The notes: a model not told the origin generated them from the letters alone. A stretch of 64,000 nucleotides of DNA from Cyclina sinensis (GCA_012932295.1 JAAONU010000014.1:22338011-22402010), one strand, 5' to 3'. Counted from the stretch's first letter, positions 13,202 through 26,029 are shown. Numbers and translations are program-made.

Positions 13202-14490
13202 GTAAGTTGAAGTTTTTTTCATTTCAAATTCTTATTCTGTTTTAATATTTTATATATTCAGTTAGTTTGATAGCATAGTCACAGTTTTATTTTAGAAATC
13301 ATTTCATTGAAATGCAAATACAATTAAATCTTAATACTTTCCTTTGTTCTAACAAACGCTTGAACAGAATATCTTTATCGTTTTTCTTGATAAAGTTCTG
13401 CTCGAGTTAATGCAAAAGTTTTTACTGCTGACTTGGCGAAGAACAGCTTAAACGGACATTTTGAAAAACTTACAGGCAATTGATGATCCTGAAATACGTT
13501 TTCACTAATTATAAGTTCATACCAAGTTTCTTGCATACAAATCTTTTTTCTCAATTTCGTTTAATATTCAAATCAGTACAAGATATTGCGTTGTTTACGA
13601 CATGAGATATAAGTTAGATGATCAGTAACAATTGTTTTTCCCTGTAAAAAGAAAAGACTGGGCAAATATTTTCAGCACAGACTTTTGTATCAGAAACTCG
13701 AAGTTCCATTCTTTTTTTAATCCATGATATAAATTGTCATTGTGTTGTTGTTGTTTTTTACATATTTTGTACATTAAAACTTGTAAATAAAAACCATCAC
13801 CAGTTTAGTAAATTGACTTTAACATATAAAGGTACTCTCTTGTCAGTGAAGATAATTTTCCAGAACATATACAATAAGAGGAAATTTTACCTTACTTTGG
13901 AAAGCTAGTAATATACACATACTGATAACAAATTATTTTCTTTTAATATGCTATTTAGAAGACTTTGAGCAGAATCGCAACTCAGTTACATTTTCACTAT
14001 ACATATTCATTGAAAGAAAACATGGGAAACTTATTACCATCCTTAAAGCATTACCCCTGACAAAGTATGATTCCACGATGTGAATTATTTATTATTTTTA
14101 CTCAAAACCATCTGAAAATGTCTTACACGAAGTTTAAGATTTTAATATCTTACCATACTATATGTTATAATCACTGCATACAATGTACCATTTGTAACAA
14201 AACAAGTTATTACTGTAGCGAATATTTGAGTTAAAACGGCCTTTTGATAGATGCTGAGTAAGTTGTCAATGTTGTCGCAGTATGCATATAGATGTAAATG
14301 ATCTCAACAAAAAAAAAAACAATGACTGCAAAAGGGGATTACTTTACTTATTTCATTTTCTAATTATTTGTTTTTATAATAATTGTTTTATGTTTACACC
14401 AAAGTCTGTGTCAGGAAACAAGATAGTAAACATTGATGGAAATAAAATTAAATATACAAAATGTGTTGAGACATTGTTTCATTACTTAAG

Positions 14491-14631
14491 CATGCAGTTT
14501 CGGAAAGTTTGGTCAGAATTGCTTGGAAACCTGTCCCAACAATTGCAAGGTCAACACAACATGCAACAACAAAAATGGTCACTGTGATCATGGCTGCAAA
14601 CCTGGTTATCAAGGAAAGATATGCAATGAAA
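14491..14631 (+). CDS. EGF-like exon A11 (RPTP ectodomain)
   Basis: Complete phase 1-1 exon with eight cysteines, NCLETC variant and GTAAGT donor. It is the A4 counterpart (offset 9557 bp). Confidence 0.77.
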
Positions 14632-15905
14632 GTAAGTTGAAGTTGTTTTCATTTCAAATTCTTATTCTGTTTTAATATTATATATATTCAGTTAGTTTGA
14701 TAGCATAGTCAAAGTTTTATTTTAGAAATCATTTCATTGAAATGCAAATACAATTAAATCTTAATACTTTCCTTTGTTCTAACAAACGCTTGAACAGAAT
14801 ATCTTTATCGTTTATCTTGATAAGTTCTGCTTAAGTTAATGCAAAAGTTTTTACTGCTGGCTTGGCGAAGAGCAGCTTTAATGGACATTTTGAAAACCTT
14901 ATAGGCAATTAGTGATCCTGAAATACGTTTTCACTAATTATAAGTTCATACCAATTTTCTTGCATACAAATCTTTTTTCTCAATTTCGTTTAATATTCAA
15001 ATCAGTACAAGATATTTCGTTGTTTACGACATGAGATATAAGTTCGATGATCAGTAACAGTCGTTTTTCACCGTAAAAAGAAAAGACTGGGCAAATATTT
15101 TCAGCACAGACTTTTGTATCAGAAACTCGAAGTTCCATTCTTTTTTTAATTCATGATATAAATTGTCATTGTGTTGTTGTTGTTTTTTACATATTTTGTA
15201 CATTTAAAATTGTAAATAAAAACCATCACCAGTTTAGTCAATTGACTTTAACATAAAATGGTACTCTCCTGTCAGTGAAGATAATTTTCCAGAACATATA
15301 CAATAAGAGGAAATCTGACCTTACTTTGGAAAGCTAGTAATATACACATACTGATAACAAATTATTTTCTTTTATGCTATTTAGAAGACTTTAAGCAGAA
15401 TCGCAACTCAATAACACTATACTTATTCATTGAAAGAAACCATGGAAAACTCATTATAATTCTTAAAACATAATCCCTCACAAAGTATGATTCCACGATG
15501 TCAATTATTATTTTTACTCTATAAACTATATGACAAAACATTACATGAAGTTTAAGATTTTAATATCTTACCATACTATATGTTATAATCACTGCACACA
15601 ATGTACAATTTGAAACAAAACAGTTATTACTGTAGAGAATATTTGAGTTAAGACAGCCGTTTGATAGATGCTGAGTAAGTTGACAATGTTGTCGCAATAT
15701 GCATATAGATGTAAATGATCTCAACAAAAAAAAACAATGATTGCAAAAGGGGATTACTTTACTTATTTCATTTTCTAATTATTCCTTTTTGTAATGATTG
15801 TTTTATGTTAACAGCAAAGTCTGTGTCAGGAAACAAGATAGTAAACATTGATGGAAATGAAATTAAATATACAAAATGTGTTGAGACATTGTTTCATTAC
15901 TTAAG

Positions 15906-16046
15906 CATGCAGTTTCGGAAAGTTTGGTCAGAATTGCTCGGAAACCTGTCCAAAAAAATGCAAGGTCAACACGACATGCAACAACAAAAATGGTCACTGT
16001 GATCATGGCTGCAAACCTGGTTATCAAGGAAAGATATGCAATGAAA
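15906..16046 (+). CDS. EGF-like exon A12 (RPTP ectodomain)
   Basis: Complete phase 1-1 exon with GTAAGT donor. Between the third and fourth cysteines it reads PKK in place of PNN, from a run of seven A's, but the frame and all eight cysteines are kept. Confidence 0.75.
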
Positions 16047-17250
16047 GTAAGTTGAAGTTTTTTTCATTTCAAATTCTTATTCTGTTTTAATACTATATAT
16101 ATTCAGTTAGTTTGATAGCATAGTCACAGTTTTATTTTAGAAATCATTTCATTGAAATGCAAATACAATTGAATCTTAATACTTTCCTTTGTTCTAACAA
16201 ACGCTTGAACAGAATATCTTTATCGTTTATCTTGATAAAGTTCTGCTTAAGTTAATGCAAAAGTTTTTACTGCTGGCTTGGCGAAGAGCAGCTTTAATGG
16301 ACATTTTGAAAACCTTATAGGCAATTGATGATCATGAAATACGTTTTCACTAATTATAAGTTCATACCAATTTTCTTGCATACAAATCTTTTTTCTAAAT
16401 TTCGTTTAATATTCAAATCAGTACAAGATATTGCGTTGTTTACGACATGAGATATAAGTTCGATGATCAGTAACAATTGTTTTTCACTGTAAAAAGAAAA
16501 GATTGGGCAAATATTTTCAGCACAGACTTTTGTATCAGAAACTCGAAGTTCCATTCTTTTTTTAATTCATGATATAAAATGTCATTGTGTTGTTGTTTTT
16601 TTTACATATTTTGTACATTTAAAAGTGTAAATAAAAAAAACAATCACCGGTTCAGTAAATTGACTATAACATAAAATGGTACTCCCCTGACAGTGAAGAT
16701 AATTTTCCAGATCATATACAATAAGAGGAAATCTGACCTTACTTTGGAAAGCTAGTTATATACTCATTCTGATAAAAAATTACTTTTTATTGTATTTAGA
16801 AGACTTTGAGCAAAATTGCAACTCAGTAACATTTTCACTATACATATTCATTGAAAGAAAACATGGGAAACTTATTATCATCCTTAAAGCATTACTCCTG
16901 ACAAAGTATGATTCCACGATATGAATTATTATTTTTACTCAAAAAACTACATCTGACCATATCTTACACGAAGTTTAAGATTTTGATATCTTACCTTAGT
17001 ATATGTGATAATCACTGCAAATAATGTACAGTTTGTAACAAAACAAGTAAGCACTTTTATGAATATTTGAAATAAAATAACGTTATGACAGATGCAAACA
17101 ACGATAGTTGACAATGTTGTCGCAAAACGCGTATAGATGCAAATGACATAAACCAAGAAAAAAACAATGATTGCAAAAAATGTCAGGAAACAGGTAATCA
17201 AAACAAAACAGGATACAAAATGTGTTGAGACATTTGTTTCATTACTTAAG

Positions 17251-17391
17251 CATGCAGTTTTGGAAAGTTTGGTCAGAATTGCTCGGGAACCTGTCCCAAC
17301 AATTGCAAGGTCAACACAACATGCAACAACAAAAATGGTCACTGTGATCATGGCTGCAAACCTGGTTATCAAGGAAAGATATGCAATGAAA
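17251..17391 (+). CDS. EGF-like exon A13 (RPTP ectodomain)
   Basis: Complete phase 1-1 exon with eight cysteines and GTAAGT donor. It has Gly for Glu after the second cysteine (CSGTC). Its upstream intron matches those of A1 and A5, so it is the undeleted relative of those two broken exons. Confidence 0.77.
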
Positions 17392-18660
17392 GTAAGTTGA
17401 AGTTTTTTTTCATTTGAAACACTTAGATATTTTGTTTTAATATAATATACTTTCACTCAGATTGATAGCATAGTCACAGTTTTATTTTAGAAATCATTTC
17501 ATTGAAATTCAAATACAATTAAATCTTAATACTTTCCTTTGTTCTAACAAACGCTAGAACAGAATATCTTTATTGTTTATCCACATAAAATTCTGCTCGA
17601 ATTAATGCAAAGGCTTTTACCGCTGGCTTGGCGAAGAACAGCTTTAACGGACATTTTGAAAACCTTATGGGCAATTTATGATCTTGAAATATGTTTTCAC
17701 TAATTATAAGTTCATACCAAGTTTCTTGCATACAAATCTTTTTTCTCAATTTCGTTTAATATTCAAATCAGTACAAGATATTTCGTTGTTTACGACATGA
17801 GATATAAGTTAGATGAGCAGTTACAATTGTTTTTCACCGTAAAAAGAAAAGACTGGGCAAATATTTTCAGCACAGACTTTTGTATCTGAAACTCAAGTGT
17901 TCCATTCTTTTTTTAATTCATGATATTTGTGTTGTTTTTTTACATATTTTGTACATTTAAAATTGTAAATAAAAACCATCACCAGTTCAGTTTATTGACT
18001 ATTACATAAAAAAGGTACTCCCCTGTCAGTGAAGATAATTTTCCAGATCATATACAATAATAGGAAATCTGACCTTACTTTCGAAAGCTAGTTATATACT
18101 CATTCTGATAAAAAATTACTTTTTATTGTATTTAGAAGACTATGAGCAGAATCGGAACTCAGTAACATTTTCACTATACATATTCATTGAAAGAAAACAT
18201 GGGAAACTTATTATCATCCTTAAAGCATTACTCCTGACAAAGTATGATTCCACGATGTGAATTATTATTCTTACTCAACAACTACATCTGACCATATCTT
18301 ACATGAAGTTTAAGATTTTGATATCTTACCTTAGTATATGTGATAATCACTGCAAATAATGTACAATGTGTAATAAAACAAGTTAGCACTTTAATAAATA
18401 TTTGAAATAAAACAACGTTATGATAGATGCAAACTACGATAGTTGACAATGTTGTCGCAAAACGCGTATAGATGCAAATGACATAAACCAAAAAAAAAAC
18501 AATGATTGCAAAAAGGATTTATTTTATTTACTTTATTTTTTCTATTTAGTTTTTCTTAAATTGATTGTTTTATGTTTACGCCAACGTCTATGTCAAGAAA
18601 CAAGTAATCGAAACAAAACAGGATACAAAATGTGTTGAGACATTTGTTTCATTACTTAAG

Positions 18661-18801
18661 CATGTGGTTTCGGAAAGTTTGGTCAGAATTGTTCGGAAAC
18701 CTGTCCCGACAATTGCAAGGACAACACAACATGCAACAACAAAAATGGTCACTGTGATCATGGCTGCAAACCTGGTTACCAAGGAAAGATATGCAATGAA
18801 A
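18661..18801 (+). CDS. EGF-like exon A14 (RPTP ectodomain)
   Basis: Complete phase 1-1 exon with eight cysteines. It is nearly identical to A7 (CGFGKF, CPDNCKDNTTC). The donor GTAAGT is intact, but about 15 bp later the intron jumps to the middle of an A2/A3-type intron (…attattccctgtaaaaag). The following intron is therefore about 0.4 kb shorter than normal. Confidence 0.78.
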
Positions 18802-19662
18802 GTAAGTGGAAATTATTCCCTGTAAAAAGAAAAGACTGGGCAAATATTTTCAGCACAGACTTTTGTATCAGAAACTCGAAGTTCCATTCTTTTTTTAATC
18901 CATGATATAAATTGTCATTATGTTGTTGTTGTTTTTTACATATTTTGTACATTTAAAATTGTAAATAAAAACCATCACCAGTTTAGTAAATTGACTTTAA
19001 CATATAAAGGTACTCTCTTGTCAGTGAAGACAATTTTCCAGAACATATACAATAAGAGGAAATTTTACCTTACTTTGGAAAGCTAGTAATATACTCATAC
19101 TGATAACAAATTATTTTCTTTTAATATGCTATTTAGAAGACTTTGAGCAGAATCGGAACTCAGTTACATTTTCACTATACATATTCATTGAAAGAAAACA
19201 TCGGAAACCTATTACCATCCTTAAAGCATTACCCCTGACAAAGTATGATTCCACGATGTGAATTATTATTTTTACTCAAAACCATCTGAAAATGTCTTAC
19301 ATGAAGTTTAAGATTTTAATATCTTACCATACTATATGTTATAATCACTGCACACAATGTACCATTTGTAACAAAACAAGTTATTACTGTAGCGAATATT
19401 TGAGTTAAAACAGCCTTTTGATAGATGCTGAGTAAGTTGTCAATGTTGTCGCAATATGCATATAGATGTATATGATCTCAACAAAAAAAAACAATGACTG
19501 CAAAAGGGGATTACTTTACTTATTTCATTTTCTAATTATTCGTTTTTATAATAATTGTTTTATGTTTACGCCAAAGTCTGTGTCAGGAAACAATATATTA
19601 AACATTGATGGAAATAAAATTAAATATACAAAATGTGTTGAGACATTGTTTCATTACTTAAG

Positions 19663-19803
19663 CATGCAGTTTCGGAAAGTTTGGCCAGAACTGCTCGGAA
19701 ACCTGTCCCGACAATTGCAAGGTCAACACGACATGCAACAACAAAAATGGTCACTGTGATCATGGCTGCAAATCTGGTTACCAAGGAAAGATATGCAATG
19801 AAA
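19663..19803 (+). CDS. EGF-like exon A15 (RPTP ectodomain)
   Basis: Complete phase 1-1 exon with eight cysteines and GTAAGT donor; CPDNCKVNTTC and CKSGY variants. The upstream intron matches that of A3. It is the last class A exon before the 9.6-kb gap created by the LTR retroelement. Confidence 0.77.
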
Positions 19804-20965
19804 GTAAGTTAAAGTTTTGTTCTATTTTAAATACTTTGGTATTTTATTTTGAAATAATGTATACTAATTCAGTTTGATAGCATAGTCACATTTTATTTTA
19901 GAAATCATCTCATTGAAATGCAAATACAATTCAATCTTAATACTTTCCTTTGTTCTAACAAACGCTAAAACAGAATATCTTGATCCTTTTTATTGATAAA
20001 GTTCTTGTTGGTGTTATTGCAAAGGTTTTTACAGCTGGCTTGGCGAAGAACAGCTTTAACGGACATTTTGAAAACCTTATAGGCGATTGTTAATCCTGAA
20101 ATATTTTTTCACTAATTATAAGTTTATATCAAGCTTCTTGCATGCAAATCATTTTCTATATTTCTTTTAATATTTAAATCAGTACACGGTATGTCGTAGT
20201 TTACGAAATGAGATATAAGTTAGATGATCAGTGACAATTGTTTTACACCGTTAAAGGAAAATACATGGCAAATATTTTCAGCACAAACTGTTGTATCTGA
20301 AACTCAAAGTTCCATTCTTTTCTTAATTCATAGGATAAATTGACTTTGTGTTTTGTTTTTGTTTTTTACAAATTTTGTACACTTAAAACTGTAAATAAAA
20401 ACCATCACCAGTTCAGTAAATTTACTTTAACAAAAAAGGTATTCCCCTCTCAGTGTAGATAAAATTCCAGAAAATATGCAGTTAGAAGTAAAGTAACTTT
20501 GGAAAACTAGTTATATACCCATTCTGATAAGACATTACTTTCTTTGGTGCTATTTAAAACACAATCGCAACTCGGTAGCATTTTCACTATTCATTGAAAG
20601 AAAACCTGAGAAACAAATTATCCTTAAAACATCATTGTTAATTAAGTATGATTGCACTGGGTTTATGATTATTATTTTTATACCAAGTAACACCATCTGA
20701 CAATATCTTACACGAAGTTCTTATTTTAACATCTTTTCATACTATGTGTTATAATCACTGCAAACAAGTGCGCATGGTTTTGAATATTATAAACTGAAAA
20801 AACGTTGTGATAGATGTTAACAACGTTAGTTGATAGTGTTGTCGCAAAATGCACACAGATGTTAAATATATCAGCAAAAGAGACCAATTACTTCAAAACG
20901 TTTGTTATTTTATTTTTAGTTTATTCTTTTATATAATCTAAAAAGAGGTAACTGAGGTGGACATT
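19804..20965 (+). other. Decayed unit-like intron between exon A15 and the LTR element
   Basis: The sequence still follows the class A unit layout (tttcctttgttctaacaaacgct, cttggcgaagaacagc, gatgatcag, and the Cys-rich block near 20750) but is clearly more diverged than the units upstream. No EGF exon is present before the retroelement. The matching downstream half of this unit seems to continue after 29286, so the retroelement probably split one unit. Confidence 0.6.
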
Positions 20966-20969
20966 AGGA

Positions 20970-21962
20970 TGGTAATTGTTGAAATTGCACACATTTGGAA
21001 TAAGTACTTAGTCAATTGATATCAAATCGATTGTTCTGATATGATATGCCTAACTGTAAAATTAGAAGATAATCCATGTGTATTATCTTTACGAAGAAGA
21101 GGGAAGTGTAATAGAAGGTAAATCAGGTTGAAAATTTAATATACATATAATATATATACTTTAGAACAAGAAATAATAAAATATGGCCTACACAAAATAA
21201 TTTTCTAGGTACTAAATCCGACCCTGAAATACCGGGTTATACTGCACTAATTAAACAAGACATGTAGGACCTGACAGGTCGTCACCAAGATGGTTTTGTA
21301 CATAATTTATTAATCGGTCTTTCTTATGCCCGTATGCTTACTATTCTCTTTATGTTTTGGTTGACAAAGAAATCATCTCTGATTGGTTCATTAGTGCCGC
21401 GCGAGTCACCGATCTGGCTTAAGATGTAACACTCTCGCCATAATGCTGCTTCTGTGATCTGATTGGATCGGCTTTACGTGTATTCTTGGAAGACAAAGTT
21501 TAGCTTGCGCGAAATGAACCAAAAACGATGTGTAAGAAGGAAGACCGGCATTTTTGTTTTGGACACTATTTGGAACAGTTGATTATCAAAATTCTCTAAA
21601 ATAAATTAAAATATATATCTTTTTGCCAAAAACTGTTCCGAAATCACATATGTTTACACTATTAAAACCTTAACTTGGAAATGGACAGGTTTATGTAAAA
21701 ATATATATCTATCTCTGATTTTTTTGTGACATTTAAATGAAATTTTCATTTTGATAGATAACAACTAACACTTCCTTACATTTCATTTAAAGCAAACGAA
21801 TTACTTAAGATCTAGATCATTCCTAGTAAAAGTTTCAGTTAATAAAAAAATAATAAATTCATATTTTTTTCGTTTGATCGTTTGTGTGCAAGCCATCCAT
21901 TCACAGGATTTAGGTTAGTATCCCGGATATTTCCTGCACGAGTAAAGACCGGTTCTATTACA
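20970..21962 (+). repeat. 5' LTR
   Basis: It is alignable by eye to 28060-29286. Shared segments include TGTTGAAAT near the start, aaatcgattgttctg, acctgacaggtcgtcacc-type sequence, ctctgattggttcattagtg, and tgatcgtttgtgtgcaagcc near the end. It ends …ggttctattaca, immediately before the primer-binding site. Many substitutions and indels separate the two LTRs, which indicates an old insertion. Confidence 0.82.
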
Positions 21963-21963
21963 C

Positions 21964-21981
21964 TGGTGTCAGAAGTGGGAT
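21964..21981 (+). other. Primer-binding site of the LTR element
   Basis: TGGTGTCAGAAGTGGGAT follows the 5' LTR after one base. It starts with TGG, the complement of a tRNA CCA end. From family knowledge this sequence resembles the tRNA-Leu-type primer site of gypsy-class elements; the tRNA identity is inferred from memory, not checked. Confidence 0.7.
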
Positions 21982-22079
21982 GCTGATATGCTTTTAGCAT
22001 CCATAACCTTCAACGATTGGTTAGGGACTCAAACTAAGGGAATCAGAGAGGAATTGAACAACATACGAATTGGACACCC

Positions 22080-22573
22080 TACAAATAAGACCAGACCCTT
22101 ATACTGGAGAGGATGAATGGGGTAGATATTTTACCTATTTTGAAGATTGTGCTGAGCTGGCTATTTGTTCAGAGAAAGAGAACCTGTCGTTGAAACAAAA
22201 GGCCCGATTGTTTTAAGACTCCTTGACGGTACAAGAAAAACTATCATATAAGATGGTCACTTTGATATTATAATACCAATATGGGATCAGGAGAAAACAG
22301 GCAAGGTGGATGTCAAAGATACAGAACAGAACACGAAGAAAGGATGACCCGATTGCCTCATTTGGTAAAGATGTTCGTCTCAATGCACAGAGCTTTGATC
22401 CTGAGGCACTGAAAATGCTCGCTCTGCAACATTTTTATCAGAAGGTATCTCCAGGGATTAGATGCAGGTTAATGGACAACGATTGTGAAAGCATAATGGA
22501 TGCCGTAGAAATAGTTGAAAGGTATAAAGATGTACTAGGGAGGACGAAAGTCTCATATTCGGGGAACATGTGA
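22080..22573 (+). pseudogene. gag remnant of the LTR element
   Basis: Frame pieces resemble a retroelement capsid. About 22090-22210 encodes RPDPYTGEDEWGRYFTYFED-like sequence and then hits a stop. After a frame change, 22310-22573 encodes 87 residues with the DDPIASFGKDVRLNAQ and ALQHFYQKVSPGIR motifs typical of gag capsid C-terminal regions. No intact CCHC zinc knuckle is visible. It is broken by stops and frameshifts. Confidence 0.65.
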
Positions 22574-23199
22574 AAGCAATAAGAAAGAACATACAAGCAA
22601 GAACACAAGGTTGAGAGACTTGGAGGAAATTCTATAGGAAAAGCTATAGGCAGGCTCGAGAAACGTACTGATAGATTGGAGAAACAATGAAACACAAAAG
22701 ACAAGGAACAGGCAGACTAGGAGGAAAGTCATTTAATATTTCACAGAGCGTGGCAAGAAAAGAGCGCTTAGTCTCACGGTAAAAGAAAATACCAAGAATC
22801 CGGCCATAATATATACATCCATGTTCAAATACTAAAAGCAGTAGCACTCCCGGATATGTCTGTATTGAAGAATCGGAGAATTAAGTGCGTACTGCACACG
22901 ATATTACGATAATCAAAGGAACTATCGATCCTCACATGTAGAAAACATTTATAGGAGTTGTAAACAATGGTGATTTATGTATTACATTTGAAGATGGACA
23001 TGCCTAGGGACGATGCTACCCAATCTTTGAGAGTTCGGACACAAATGAAGACACACCAGGAGAAGTATGCGCAGTAGCAAGAGACTCTGAACATAAGAAC
23101 GACAAGTGTAATTCCAAACCATTTATAGAATCCCTGCCAGACCATTTTGGTGAACTTGTTTAATATAGATCCTTAAAATCTTTACTATCAATATAAAGA

Positions 23200-23830
23200 T
23201 AAGTTTGCTTCACTGTTTAACAAATACAGTGATGTATTTGCGAAAGATCAAAATGATTGTGGATGCACAAATATCACAGCACAAAATCAACACGGCAAAT
23301 GCGCCACCTACTGACATCAAGTGACCAGGCAACTATAAGAACTTGAGAAACAAGAAGTGGAAAAAATATTGAAAAGGGATGTGATAGAAATATCGAATAG
23401 TCCATTGACATCGCCAATAGTCTTAGTCTCACAGAAAGATGGTTCTAGAAGGTTCTACGTTGATAACTGTAAACTAAACGAAGTTACCGTCTAAGACGCA
23501 TATCCGATGCCCAGAGTAGATGACTGTCTCGATGTCTCTGGTTCTATGTGGTTGAACTGCATGGATCTCTCTGGTGGTTTTTGAGAGATTGAGATGGATC
23601 AGGGGGACAAACTAAAGACTGTTTTGTCAACAAGTAGCGAAGAATTATTTCACTTCCTTGTACTACCTTTCGGATTGGTAAATGCTTCTTCCACCTTTCA
23701 AAGGCTTGGAGAATCTCTTCAGGGGGATTAAGTGGGTTTAGTCTTTATTGAGTATGAACGACATCATTACACATAGGGAGTCCGTGGACCAATGTTTAGA
23801 TTGCTTAGAGCACGTTTTCCAACGTTTACG
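23200..23830 (+). pseudogene. Reverse transcriptase remnant
   Basis: Frame pieces read VIEISNSPLTSPIVLVSQKD, RFYVDNCKLNEVT, AYPMPRVDDCLDVSG, LNCMDLSGGF and LVLPFGLVNASSTFQR. These correspond to the standard RT blocks of Ty3/gypsy elements, including the LPFGL(V/C)NA block. In-frame stops interrupt it after the KLNEVTV and SGGF blocks. The YxDD block is degraded (VFIEYERH-like near 23740). Confidence 0.82.
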
Positions 23831-23879
23831 CGAGATCAGGCTAAAATAAAAACCTTTTAAATATTCCTTCTTCCAAAAA

Positions 23880-24640
23880 TCAGCGCATTTCCTTGGACAA
23901 GTTGTCTCAGAAAACGGAATCGAAACAGATTCTGAAAAGGTAAAAGCCGTAAAAGTGTGGCCAACAGCAAGGAACAGCAAGGAAGTCCGTAGCTTTTTTG
24001 GGTTGGCATGTTATTACAGAAAGTTTGTTAAGGGATTTTCGGATGTAGCAAAACCGCCAAACAATTTTTCGTGAAACCCTGCTGTTCAACTGGACGGGAG
24101 ACTATCAAAAGTGTTTTGACATGTTGAAGCAAGAGCTATCAACAGCAACTGTACTTACATATCTGGTACTTGGCTTAAAATTTATACTCAACACAGACTT
24201 GAGATTTTGCATCTGGAGCGGTACTATCCAAGGTCCAAGACGGGAAAGAGAGGGCTATTGCCTGCCTGAGTAAATCCTTGAATGTTCATGGACATGCCTA
24301 CTGCATTACACGGAAATAGCTATTGGCAGAAATAACGGCTCTGAAACACTTTCATAGTTATATCTATGGACAGGAGGTGCTTTTGAGGACAGATAATGCC
24401 GCTTTCAGTTGGATGAGGACTTTCAAAGTCCCTACGGACAAGTAGCCAGTTGGCTTCAGGACCTGAATGCGTACCATCTATATGTCGTACATTGAAGCGG
24501 AAGAAGCTACGCGAATGCCGATGCTTTTTCACGAATGCCTTGCAAATCTTGCATCAACAGAAAGCAGACATTTCTACTGGCCCCCACCTTGGTTTCGAAA
24601 AGACTTTAAGTCGCATTCGACAGGCATTTTACCAGTCAGG
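23880..24640 (+). pseudogene. RNase H and connecting-region remnant
   Basis: Mixed frames give FLGQVVSENGIET, SFFGLACYYRKFVKGF, an RNase H-like stretch (AIAYLSKSLNVHGHAYCIT, LAEITALKHFHSYIYGQEV, RTDNAAFSWM), and then a connecting region. Several frameshifts and stops occur. The order after RT and before integrase is that of gypsy elements. Confidence 0.75.
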
Positions 24641-24699
24641 TATTACCGACAGTGTTAGACGATATTGCAGTGTGATGAATGTTCGTCTATGATATTGCC

Positions 24700-25595
24700 A
24701 AGAGTCTCCATTAAGGCCCCTCTTTGACAATATTATGTTGGAGAAGCTATGGAAAGAGTAATAATGGATCTATTGGGGCCACTTCCGGTCACAAGAGGAG
24801 GAAATAGATATGTTCTTGTCATTTGTGATTGGTTCACAAAATGGACCGAGAGTGTAGCAATATCATATAAAAATACAAAAATTGTGGTGAGGGCGTTAAT
24901 GAATTTTTTTTGTCGGATTACCGCTACAGATACACTCTGATAAAAGTCGGTGCTTTGAATCAAACTCATGGCAGATCTGTGTGGAATGCTTGGGGTCGAG
25001 AAGACACTTGCGACTCCCCTGAGACCACAATCGTTGAAAGAAGCAGGACGATTGATTGAAATGTTGAAGCCATATTGCAATCAAATCAAAACGACTGGGA
25101 CATGTATTTGCAACAGGTCATGTTAGCTTATAGGTGGACTCCACAAAGTTTCACAAAAAGCAGTGCATGCTATATGGGCACTGAGTAGTATTATGTATGC
25201 AGGCCGTTATTGTACGCTCGGATAAGTAGGGAGAGCATGACGATATTGTTGAATACGTTGAGGACCTACATGACAAACTAGTCGAGATCCATGATTTTGC
25301 ATAACAAAACTTAGGGTCTGCGACTAAGTATCAGAAGAAGTACTATGCTAGTATGCTAAGAGGGTAACATACAAAACAGGCCAACTTGCTCGTGTGGTTG
25401 TATAACCCAATCAGGAAGGTTGGAGTCAGTTCAAAGTTGACAAACAGGTGGAAAGGGCCATTTGTTGTGACTCGAGTTATTGATGATCTTGTATGTCTAA
25501 TGAAAAGGACACGTAAATACAAACCAAAGGCCTACCATATTGACCGGCTTTGTCTGCATTGCGGCCGAAAGTCCTTTCGTAGGCCGACAAAGTAA
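24700..25595 (+). pseudogene. Integrase remnant
   Basis: 24749-24940 encodes MERVIMDLLGPLPVTRGGNR, YVLVICDWFTKWTESVAI and VVRALMNFF, the start of an integrase catalytic core including its first Asp region. 25386-25595 encodes RWKGPFVVTRVIDDLVC followed by YHIDRL, which matches the C-terminal GPY/F-type module. The region between is frameshifted. Confidence 0.82.
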
Positions 25596-26029
25596 CCAAG
25601 TAAAATTCTAATTTGTGTCCAGTGGTGCGCTTGGAAACAACTTGCGAGCATCACAGTTGTAAGGTGCAACAATTTGTCGCAATCAAATTATGTTATAATT
25701 CAACAATGTGTTTCAAATTTATCACAAAATGTACATAAAACAACAATATGTAACAATTGTATAATAAATTTAACAAAATAGTGTATGATGTATACAAAAG
25801 AGCGTTATATTATAAGTATATTATATGGACGTATAAATTATTGGAAACAGTGCAACAAGCGCGTAATTAATATATATGTATAGCCTAAGGACGGTATATT
25901 TAAAGCACCGAATATATATACATTGATAACGCCAAACCTTTTACCCGACACACGAGGGGCGGGGGATTAAGAGTTAAACGGATCCTGTGGATGGATAGTT
26001 AAGAAGTACTATTATGTAGCTGTTCTGGC

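Larger units (their letters stand above)
1..20940 (+). repeat. Tandem array of ~1.42-kb units, each carrying one EGF-like exon (class A)
   Basis: The same intron-exon-intron block recurs 15 times. Exon starts lie at 1025, 2075, 3503, 4934, 6280, 7330, 8780, 10197, 11625, 13061, 14491, 15906, 17251, 18661 and 19663. Most steps are 1345-1450 bp; three are about 1000-1050 bp because of deletions. Intronic parts are almost as similar as the exons, so the array is young or homogenised. Higher-order structure is visible: the pair at 1025/2075 recurs at 6280/7330 (offset 5255), the pair at 3503/4934 recurs at 13061/14491 (offset about 9558), and 8780 matches 18661. The last unit decays from about 19.8 kb until the LTR element begins. 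This pattern fits unequal crossing over. Assembly collapse or expansion is possible in such an array. Confidence 0.93.

Noticed and set aside
722..19000. Many minus-strand open frames rich in Val, Ile and Cys (for example 832-1146, 6114-6371, 16947-17456) that look membrane-like
   Set aside because: They are antisense shadows of the EGF exons and their flanks. The sense frame has correct splice sites and eight ordered cysteines.
3402..19759. Plus-strand frames of about 65-101 codons starting MFTPKS… or with KCVETF… over the EGF exons
   Set aside because: They read the EGF exon out of frame and ignore the acceptor. The EGF frame explains the exon better.
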